Origin: Myxococcales bacterium
Lineage (GTDB): Bacteria > Myxococcota_A > Polyangia > Polyangiales > JAFGIB01
Reading direction: 5' to 3'
Assembly: GCA_029880325.1 (NCBI GenBank)
Contig: JAOUOP010000046.1
Location: 1-64,000, forward strand
Length of the DNA stretch: 64,000 nucleotides
Shown: positions 57,884-64,000 of the stretch, piece after piece
Numbering within the stretch: position 1 is the stretch's first letter
How the letters are laid out: each line of letters starts with the position of its first letter
Program-made: the position numbers and the translations under genes
Notes under the pieces: generated by a model
The model's database searches: none
What the model was told of the DNA's origin: nothing
What the model saw: the letters and a program-made list of their open reading frames with translations, nothing else

Positions 57884-59381
57884 GGGCCGCGCTCTGCGCG
57901 CCAGGCTAGGTGTGCTCGGCGGGAGTCATGGTCCGCTCTCGGGACCGCTACGGCGCCAGCTGCGGCGTCGTCCCCTTGAAATACACGGAGTATTCCGGCG
58001 GAGGCCGTCCTTGCATCTGGCATCGTATCGACCCCGACCATCGGCTCAGCACTCCCGCCGAGCACATCTAGGCGCTCCGGTCGACGGCGCCAGCGCCGCG
58101 GCCTTTCGCATCTTCTTCGGCGCCGTGATGCTCTTTTCCTGCATCCGCTTCGTGGCGCGCGGCTGGGTGCAGCAGTTCTACGTGGAGCCCGGCTTCCATT
58201 TCGGCTGGCCCGGCTTCGAGTGGCTGACGCCCTGGCCGGCCTGGGGGCTGCATCTGCACATGGCGCTGCTGTGCCTGAGCGCCCTGTGCGTCATGCTAGG
58301 CCTCTTCTACCGCCTGAGCGCGCTGGTCTTCTTCCTGAGCTTCACCTGCCTCGAGCTCTTCGACCAGACCCATTACCTCAACCACTACTACCTGGTCAGC
58401 CTGATCGCGCTGCTGTGCTGCATGCTGCCGCTGCATCGGGTGGCCTCCCTCGACGCCCTTCGCGGCCGCGAGGGCGGCTTCGGGGCGAGCGTACCCTACG
58501 CCACGGTCTTTTTGCTGCGCGCCCAGCTCGCCATCACCTACTTCTACGCCGGCGTAGCCAAACTCGGCGATGACTGGCTGCAGCGCGCCCAGCCCCTGAC
58601 CACCTGGCTGCAGGTGCACGCCGACGTGCCCGTGCTGGGTCCGCTGCTGACGGCCCCCGGCACCGCCCACGTCATGGCCTGGGCCGGCGCCGTCTTCGAC
58701 CTGAGCATCGGTGCGCTTCTATGGTGGCCGCGCAGCCGTCGCTTCGCCTACCTGGCGGTCATCGGCTTCCACGTCAGCACCGGCCTGCTGTTTCCGATCG
58801 GCGTCTTTCCCCTGGTCATGATCGCCCTGACCGCCGTCTTCTTCGAGCCCGACTGGCCCAGGCGCCTGCTCCGGCGCTTCGCTGCCAGCGCGAGCGCAGC
58901 GGTGCAAGCGCCACAGCCGCGCCGAAACCTCGGCGCACTGCCCACGGCGCTGCTGGCCGGCTACCTCGCCCTGCAAGTGCTGATGCCCCTGCGCCACCTG
59001 CTCTACCCGGGCGAAGTCAACTGGACCGAAGAGGGCTTTCGTTTCGCCTGGCGCGTGATGCTGATCGAGAAAACCGGCCACGTGCAGCTACGCGTGCGCG
59101 ACCCCAAAAGCGGCCAGAGCTGGCACGTCTCGCCGTCCGAGCACCTCACGCGCATGCAGCGCCAGATGATGTCCACCCAGCCCGACATGATCGCCAGCTA
59201 CGCCCGCGCCATCGCCCGCCAGTATCGCGCGCAGGGCTATCGGGAGGTCGAGGTCTATGCCGACGCATGGGCCTCCCTCAACGGCCGCCCGGCCCAGCGT
59301 CTGATCGACCCCGAGGCCAACCTGGCGCAGCCCGACCGCCCCTTTGCCCACCGCAGCTACGTGCTGCCGCTAAAGCGCTGA
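57873..59381 (+). CDS. HTTM-domain (gamma-carboxylase-like) membrane protein with in-frame element A
   Basis: The protein is 502 aa as annotated, from an ATG overlapping the imelysin stop (ATGGCGACTGA). The first 12 residues (MATEGRALRARL) are followed by 54 residues encoded by element A, then GAPVDGASAAAFRIFFGAVM, the normal start of an HTTM domain. About eight membrane segments follow (for example LHMALLCLSALCVMLGLFYRL, YLVSLIALLCCMLPLHRV, ITYFYAGVAKL), then a soluble C-terminal domain (NWTEEGFRFAWRVMLIEK). HTTM proteins are related to vitamin-K-dependent carboxylases; bacterial ones next to imelysins have unknown chemistry. Removal of the repeat gives an uninterrupted normal protein. Translation could instead begin downstream. 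Confidence 0.85.
   Translation: MATEGRALRARLGVLGGSHGPLSGPLRRQLRRRPLEIHGVFRRRPSLHLASYRPRPSAQHSRRAHLGAPVDGASAAAFRIFFGAVMLFSCIRFVARGWVQQFYVEPGFHFGWPGFEWLTPWPAWGLHLHMALLCLSALCVMLGLFYRLSALVFFLSFTCLELFDQTHYLNHYYLVSLIALLCCMLPLHRVASLDALRGREGGFGASVPYATVFLLRAQLAITYFYAGVAKLGDDWLQRAQPLTTWLQVHADVPVLGPLLTAPGTAHVMAWAGAVFDLSIGALLWWPRSRRFAYLAVIGFHVSTGLLFPIGVFPLVMIALTAVFFEPDWPRRLLRRFAASASAAVQAPQPRRNLGALPTALLAGYLALQVLMPLRHLLYPGEVNWTEEGFRFAWRVMLIEKTGHVQLRVRDPKSGQSWHVSPSEHLTRMQRQMMSTQPDMIASYARAIARQYRAQGYREVEVYADAWASLNGRPAQRLIDPEANLAQPDRPFAHRSYVLPLKR
57907..58070 (+). mobile_element. Element A, long copy 3 (160 bp plus flanking TA), in frame in a gene
   Basis: The core is 57909-58068 with TA on both sides (57907-57908 and 58069-58070). 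Relative to copies 1 and 2 it lacks 2 bp (GTCGTCCCC instead of GTCCGGTCCCC), so core plus one TA is 162 bp and the host frame is kept. The frame through it has no stop. The inner stem pair reads ATGGTC with GACCAT, where the other copies have ATGATC with GATCAT. Confidence 0.9.
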
Positions 59382-59418
59382 CAGCCGGGCGGCGCTCGAG
59401 AACGCCTACCCAAGGCAG

Positions 59419-61017
59419 CTACCAGCAGGTGTTCTGAAAACCGATCAGGCTGGGGGCGCCGTTGTCGAGGGCGCCTGCCGGGTAGGAGAAGACGTGTTGG
59501 TAACACATCTCGGTGCCGACCGCGGATTCGCCAAATGCGACGTTGGCTTCGCTGTCGTTGTTGAAGTAGCAGGTCGTTGCCAGCCGGTCATCGGGCTCGA
59601 GCACGGCCTCGGATGTGGCCAGGTAGTGAATCTGGGAGCTGACGTCGAAGAGTTCGTCGAAGATGGTTGTGGTGCCACCGAAGGCAGACAAGTGGTTGAT
59701 TCGTACCGACGTTCCGAACGCATGCATATGCGGCCACATGGCGATGATGCGGATCGATGTGCCGGAGTTGTTTCTGCATTCGGTGGTGAACGCGTTTTCA
59801 CCCGGCGGCATACCGTAGAAGGAGTTGAAGTTTTCGGTTCCAAGCGGCGTGATGCTCGCGGTCTTCGGGCGGGTGCTGGCCGGAACCGTGCAAACCTGCA
59901 CGCTCGAGCGATCGGCCACGGGGGCACCGGTGGTATTCCACATGTGCCAGTGGATCACGACCTTGCTCGACGTCGGCAGATACAGACCCACGTCGGCCGG
60001 GGCCTCGAAGTTGCAGCCACCAGCGAACCACATTCCGATCATGTGCGCGCCCGGGCCGATGAAAGTGGGCAGCGCATTCAAGTTGACGGTGCCATGCGCC
60101 GCGCCGCTCGAGCTGGCGGCCGCGCGCCATGCGAACGCCATCTGCTCGTTGTCGAAATCGGTGCCGAAGCGGGTGGCGACGCTGGTGGTGTTCCAGGGCC
60201 GATCGTAGACGAACTCGTGAAAGGCCTCTCCACTCGTTACGTTCACAGGGCTGGTATCGTCGGCCCCGCTGGCGCCGTGCATCGTGAATTCGTAGCAGGT
60301 CTCGCCGGGACGGGGCACCAGCGGATCGCGGGCGCCCGGGCCAGAGCAGGCGCCGAGGAAGATCGAGCCATCGCACTCGGCCCCGCTGGCGACGCCGTCG
60401 CAGACGCCGAGGCAGTCGACGATGGCACCGCCATTGCAAACGCCCGCGCAGTCCTTGCTGGCGTTGCCCCCGTTGCAGACGCCGCAGTCATCGACTTGCG
60501 CGCTGCCGCCCCATGTCCCGGTGCAATCCTGGACGCAGTCGTTTGCGGGGTCGCTGTCGCAGATGCCGCAGTCATCGACTTGCGCGCTTCCGCCCCATGT
60601 CCCGGCGCAGTCCTGGACGCAGTCGTTTTCAGGATCCCTGTCGCAGATGCCGCAATTGTCGACGCTCGCGCTGCCGCCCCATGTTCCGGCGCAGTCCCGG
60701 ACGCAGTCGTTGTCGGGGTCGTCATCGCAGACGCCACATTTGTCGACGTTTGCGCTGCCACCTCGAGTTCCGGCGCAGTCCAGGTCCCTCGCAGCAGCTT
60801 CGACCATGGCGTCGCTCGGGTCCTGGCCAGAAACCGATGCATCCGCCTCCGCGCTAGCGCGTCGAGCGCTGGCGTCTTCGGTAGCAGCCGCCTGGACCAG
60901 GTCGCGCCGCTCGCCGGCGTCCTGGGGCGCAGCCGGCCGTGAGCCGCAGCCCATGACCCACACGGCGACGAGCGGGATGTCAGCGAATACTCCGAAGCTG
61001 CGCACGCCATCCCTCAC
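59419..61017 (-). CDS. PHM-like copper monooxygenase lipoprotein with DCxGxxGG repeats
   Basis: The protein is 532 aa. A lipobox VWVMGC puts the Cys about residue 24. Residues about 75-215 hold four to five repeats of DCAGTWGGSAxVDxCGICDxDPxNDCV, then degenerate DCAGVCNGG units. From about 220 the fold looks like the two-domain peptidylglycine alpha-hydroxylating/dopamine-beta type copper monooxygenase: HWHMW (about 345), HMHAFG (about 425, the CuM His pair) and EMCYQHVFSYP (about 500, the axial Met). It would hydroxylate a C-H bond with O2 and two coppers. The N-terminal repeat domain is shared with the broken gene at 0.3-0.95 kb. Confidence 0.82.
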   Translation of the reverse strand: MRDGVRSFGVFADIPLVAVWVMGCGSRPAAPQDAGERRDLVQAAATEDASARRASAEADASVSGQDPSDAMVEAAARDLDCAGTRGGSANVDKCGVCDDDPDNDCVRDCAGTWGGSASVDNCGICDRDPENDCVQDCAGTWGGSAQVDDCGICDSDPANDCVQDCTGTWGGSAQVDDCGVCNGGNASKDCAGVCNGGAIVDCLGVCDGVASGAECDGSIFLGACSGPGARDPLVPRPGETCYEFTMHGASGADDTSPVNVTSGEAFHEFVYDRPWNTTSVATRFGTDFDNEQMAFAWRAAASSSGAAHGTVNLNALPTFIGPGAHMIGMWFAGGCNFEAPADVGLYLPTSSKVVIHWHMWNTTGAPVADRSSVQVCTVPASTRPKTASITPLGTENFNSFYGMPPGENAFTTECRNNSGTSIRIIAMWPHMHAFGTSVRINHLSAFGGTTTIFDELFDVSSQIHYLATSEAVLEPDDRLATTCYFNNDSEANVAFGESAVGTEMCYQHVFSYPAGALDNGAPSLIGFQNTCW

Positions 61018-61086
61018 CCGAGCTGAGGTTCATCACAATTCCGGCGACGCGACCGCAATGCCGAGCGCTCACCCTGCGCCGAGGCG

Positions 61087-61434
61087 CTACCAGGCCCCGA
61101 TGCCACCGAGGTTCTTGGCGCGGCCGTAGCCGGCCTCGGTGAGCAGCTTGGTGGCCGAGGCGCTGCGCCGGCCGCTCTGGCAATAGAGCACGATGGTGCG
61201 CTCGCGATCGGGGAGCTCGGAAAGGCGCGAAGCCAGCTGGTCGAGCGGGATGTTGATGGCGCCGTCGATGTGACCGCCGGCGTATTCGCCGGGCGTGCGC
61301 ACGTCGAGCAAGAGCGCGCCGTTGGCCACCAGGTCGCGCGCTTCGGTGCCGTTGATGTCGCCGCGGCTGCGAAAAAACAGGAAATAGGCCGCGGCGATGG
61401 CGGCGATGACGTAGAGCAAGGTTTTCGGTTCCAT
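61087..61434 (-). CDS. Membrane-anchored rhodanese-domain protein
   Basis: The protein is 115 aa from the ATG at 61434. One N-terminal membrane helix (LLYVIAAIAAAYFLFF) is followed by a rhodanese fold: LLLDVRTPGEYAGGHIDGAINIPL and the active-site loop VLYCQSGRRSA with the catalytic Cys (about residue 88). It probably transfers sulfane sulfur or works as a thiol switch at the membrane. It follows leuA on the same strand, with 122 bases between them. Confidence 0.9.
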   Translation of the reverse strand: MEPKTLLYVIAAIAAAYFLFFRSRGDINGTEARDLVANGALLLDVRTPGEYAGGHIDGAINIPLDQLASRLSELPDRERTIVLYCQSGRRSASATKLLTEAGYGRAKNLGGIGAW

Positions 61435-61556
61435 GGAGGTCTCGGTGGCGGGCCAGAGGGCCCCTGCAGCCGGTGAGAGCCGCTGGCGCGAAAAAAGATT
61501 CGGGGAAAACGACCTGCCCGCAAACTCCTTCACCCCGCCGACTGCGCGGCGGTTTC

Positions 61557-63107
61557 TTATACGCCGCCGACCGCGCGACGGCGGTCGATCTCGACCTGGA
61601 ACGCCAGGTGGTTGAGGGCGGCGATGAAGGCCTGGGCGCTGGCCATGACCACGTCCAGGTGGGTGGCGCGGCCGTGGGCCACGGTGCCGTCGCTGGAGAC
61701 GCTGAGCCGCACGTTGCCCTGGGCGTCGGAGCCGCCGCTGAGGGCGTCGATGTGGTAGTCCTCGACGGTCACTTCTTCGCTCTCGGTGCAGAGCTTGAGC
61801 GCGTTGATGACGGCGTTGACCGGGCCGTTGCCCGTGGCCTGGCAGCTGTGTTCCTCGCCATCGAAGCGCACCGTGACTTCGGCTTCGGGCGCCTGGTCGC
61901 TGCCGCCGCGGAAGTGCACCTGGACCAGCTCGAAGCGCGCAGGCACGTCGAAGACGTCGTCGGCCACCAGCGCCGTCAGATCCTCGTCGTAGATGTTCTT
62001 CTTTTTGTCGGCCAGCCGCTTGAAGCGCTCGAAGACCTTGCCCAGCTGCACGCTGCCCATGGTGAAGCCGAGTTCTTCCAGGCGCTTTTGCAGGGCGTGG
62101 CGCCCGGAGTGCTTGCCCAGCACGATCTTGGACTCGCTCAGGCCCACGTCCTCGGGCAGCATGATCTCGTAGGTGCGGCGATCTTTGAGCATGCCGTGCT
62201 GGTGGATGCCGGACTCGTGGGCGAAGGCGTTGCGCCCGACGATGGGCTTGCTGGCGCTGACGTGCAGGCCCGTGACCTGGCTGACCAGGCGGCTGGTCGA
62301 CATGATCTGGCGCGTGTCGATGCGCGTGTCGCAGCCGAGCAGGTCGCGCCGCACCTTGAGGCCCATCACGATCTCTTCCAGCGCCGCGTTGCCCGCGCGC
62401 TCGCCGATGCCGTTGATGCAGCACTCCACCTGGCGCGCGCCGGCGGCGATGGCGGCCATGGAGTTGGCCACGGCAAGACCGAGATCGTTGTGGCAGTGGG
62501 TGGAGACCACCACCGGGTGATCTTTGACCACATCGCTCATGATCTCGCTGACGATGCGCGTGTACTCCTGGGGCATCGTATAACCGACAGTGTCGGGAAT
62601 GTTCAGCACGGTGGCGCCGTTTTCGATGGCGCAGGCGAAAACTTCTTTCAGATAGTCGAGTTCGGTGCGGGTGGCGTCCTCGGCCGAGAACTCCACGCTC
62701 TTGCACAGCGAGGCGCACTGGGCGACGCCGCGGCGCACCTCTTCGAGCACGTCCTCGGGACTCATCTTCAGCTTGTGCTCGCGGTGCAGCGGGCTTGTGG
62801 CGATGAAGACGTGCAGCCGCGGATGCTTGGCCGCGCCCACCGCCTTCCAGCTGGCTTCGATGTCGGTCTCGCGCGTGCGGCATAGGCCCGCCACCTCGGC
62901 GCGCTCGAGCACCTGGCCGATCTGGCGCACCGACTCCAGCTCGCCGGGCGAGGCCGCGGGGAAGCCCGCCTCGATCACGTCGACGCCCAGGTCCTCGAGC
63001 TTTTTGGCGATGCGTAGCTTCTCCTCGAGCGTCATGGTGGCGCCCGGCGATTGCTCACCGTCGCGAAGGGTGGTGTCGAAGATGCGTACGTGGTTGTCGA
63101 TGGGCAT
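61557..63107 (-). CDS. leuA: 2-isopropylmalate synthase
   Basis: The protein is 516 aa, the standard length. It begins with the metal/substrate motif IFDTTLRDGEQSPGATM (about residue 9), has the HCHNDLGLA signature (about 200), GIGERAGNAALEE (about 235), and the C-terminal leucine-binding regulatory domain (LVQVHFRGGSD, VTVRFDGEEHSCQATGNGPVNAV). It condenses acetyl-CoA and 2-ketoisovalerate in the first step of leucine synthesis, in the cytoplasm, with feedback by leucine. The citramalate-synthase-like gene is 43 bases upstream and co-oriented. Confidence 0.96.
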   Translation of the reverse strand: MPIDNHVRIFDTTLRDGEQSPGATMTLEEKLRIAKKLEDLGVDVIEAGFPAASPGELESVRQIGQVLERAEVAGLCRTRETDIEASWKAVGAAKHPRLHVFIATSPLHREHKLKMSPEDVLEEVRRGVAQCASLCKSVEFSAEDATRTELDYLKEVFACAIENGATVLNIPDTVGYTMPQEYTRIVSEIMSDVVKDHPVVVSTHCHNDLGLAVANSMAAIAAGARQVECCINGIGERAGNAALEEIVMGLKVRRDLLGCDTRIDTRQIMSTSRLVSQVTGLHVSASKPIVGRNAFAHESGIHQHGMLKDRRTYEIMLPEDVGLSESKIVLGKHSGRHALQKRLEELGFTMGSVQLGKVFERFKRLADKKKNIYDEDLTALVADDVFDVPARFELVQVHFRGGSDQAPEAEVTVRFDGEEHSCQATGNGPVNAVINALKLCTESEEVTVEDYHIDALSGGSDAQGNVRLSVSSDGTVAHGRATHLDVVMASAQAFIAALNHLAFQVEIDRRRAVGGV

Positions 63108-63149
63108 ATTCGCGCCTCGTTTCGCGCTGCTTTGAAGGGCCGCCCGCGT

Positions 63150-64000
63150 TCAGGCGTGCGACGAACGGGCCGGCTGACCCGGCTCCGAAGACACATAGGG
63201 CTCGACGCCGTCTTTGACCAGTTTGTAGTCCAGGGCATCGACCATGGCCTGCCAGCTGGCCTCGATGATGTTCTCGCTGACGCCGACGGTGCCCCAGACT
63301 TCGCTGCCGTCGCTGGACTGCAAAAGCACGCGCACCACCGAACCGGTGCCGTCGCCGCTGCTGAGCACGCGCACCTTGTAGTCGACCAGGCGCACCTGCT
63401 CGAGCTGGGGATAAAAGCGACCCAGCAGGCTGCGCAGGGCGGTGTCCATGGCGTGCACGGGGCCGTCGCCGCGGGCGCTGGTATAGGCCACCTCGCGATC
63501 GACGCCGATCTCCAGGCGCGCGCGTGTGGCCGCCGGCTCGCTGCCCTGGCTGTTTGCATCGAGCGAGGGTGAAGGGTCGGCAGCAGCTGCGAAGGCGATG
63601 TTCACCTCCAGATCGCGCAGCTGAAAGTAGTTGGGGCGCTGGCCCAGACTCTGCTTGACGAAGAGTTGAAAGGACGCGCCGGCGCTCTCGAATTGGTAGC
63701 CGACGTTTTCGAGCTGCTTGACGCGATCGAGGATGCGCTTGGTCTCGGGGGACTTGGCATCGAGCTCCAGGCCCAGCTCCTTGGCCTTGAGCTGCACGTT
63801 GGCGCGGCCGGAGAGATCCGACAGCAGGATGCGCCGGTGATTGCCCACGGCCTCGGGATCGATGTGCTCGTAGGTGCGGCTGTCTTTCTTGATGGCGTCG
63901 ACGTGCACGCCGCCCTTGTGGGCGAAGGCGCTGCGGCCCACGTAGGGCTGGCTGGCCCAGGGGGTGCGGTTGCTGATCTCATCGACGGCGCGGGCCACGT
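63150..64000 (-). CDS. cimA: Citramalate synthase-like protein (3' part, runs off window)
   Basis: The visible part is about 283 codons, the C-terminal half; the start lies beyond base 64000. It includes YVGRSAFAHKGGVHVDAIKK, the LeuA-like domain II segment, and the regulatory C-terminal domain with RLVDYKVRV and SVVRVLLQSSDG. This arrangement fits the longer citramalate synthase (LeuA-type, pyruvate plus acetyl-CoA to citramalate) that precedes leuA in many bacteria, though homocitrate or isopropylmalate synthase paralogues are not excluded without the N-terminus. It should be co-transcribed with leuA, 43 bases downstream. Confidence 0.85.
   Translation of the reverse strand, partial: VARAVDEISNRTPWASQPYVGRSAFAHKGGVHVDAIKKDSRTYEHIDPEAVGNHRRILLSDLSGRANVQLKAKELGLELDAKSPETKRILDRVKQLENVGYQFESAGASFQLFVKQSLGQRPNYFQLRDLEVNIAFAAAADPSPSLDANSQGSEPAATRARLEIGVDREVAYTSARGDGPVHAMDTALRSLLGRFYPQLEQVRLVDYKVRVLSSGDGTGSVVRVLLQSSDGSEVWGTVGVSENIIEASWQAMVDALDYKLVKDGVEPYVSSEPGQPARSSHA

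Noticed and set aside
61557..62883. Extended frame joining the rhodanese gene with an Arg/His-rich 480-aa stretch
   Set aside because: The extension is an off-frame shadow of leuA; the rhodanese starts at 61434.

Overview
The window reads as a high-G+C chromosomal segment of a Myxococcota-type (deltaproteobacterial) organism. The reasons are the many Cys-rich and von Willebrand A (VWA) lipoproteins, MopE-like and C-type-lectin-like domains, a Ser/Thr kinase fused to a receiver domain, a paired b/b' ATP synthase operon, and long surface repeat proteins. I saw no tRNA, rRNA, CRISPR array, prophage or intact transposase gene. Base 1 starts in a poly-G run, so the left edge may be a contig end.

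Layout. 0-6 kb: a broken Cys-rich lipoprotein gene behind a repeat-like element, an SMP-30/gluconolactonase-like enzyme, two hypotheticals and a multicopper oxidase. 6-13 kb: a TonB-dependent receptor with a coupled lipoprotein, an enoyl-CoA hydratase/isomerase, a lipoprotein and a CPBP-type membrane protease. 13-17.5 kb: a tandemly duplicated lipoprotein start (first copy broken), a VWA lipoprotein, a kinase-receiver hybrid and, divergently, an Hpt-receiver protein. 17.7-22.8 kb: a 1.7-kilo-residue protein with 28 calcium-type DxDxDG/CGCG repeats. 23-29 kb: small and large lipoproteins. 29.3-34.8 kb: a five-to-six gene zinc/manganese-type ABC uptake operon (permease, ATPase, lipoprotein, binding protein, outer-membrane barrel, His-rich protein). 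35-40 kb: an RND efflux pair. 41-47.5 kb: the F1Fo ATP synthase operon b'-b-delta-alpha-gamma-beta-epsilon, without a and c. 47.8-54 kb: a VWA lipoprotein, an ECF sigma factor, a collapsed pyrE/MOSC pseudogene pair and an amidase. 54-59.4 kb: an iron-type imelysin/di-heme operon behind a perfect 10+10 palindrome resembling a Fur box. 59.4-64 kb: a PHM-like copper monooxygenase lipoprotein, a rhodanese, leuA and the 3' part of a citramalate-synthase-like gene.

The most unusual content is a family of small non-coding elements, here called element A. Three 160-162 bp copies (27.2, 34.8 and 57.9 kb) and two identical 30-bp internal-deletion copies (16.65 and 51.86 kb) have 18-bp terminal inverted repeats and a TA target duplication. 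One 30-bp copy interrupts a MOSC-domain gene, and removing element plus one TA restores its reading frame exactly. One long copy has lost 2 bp relative to its sisters, so it sits in frame near the start of an HTTM gene and adds 54 codons. Paired positions inside the long copies covary, which suggests a selected fold. A second TIR element (B, 24.57 kb) and a diverged possible relative (C, 0.13 kb, with a solo end at 5.67 kb) are also present.
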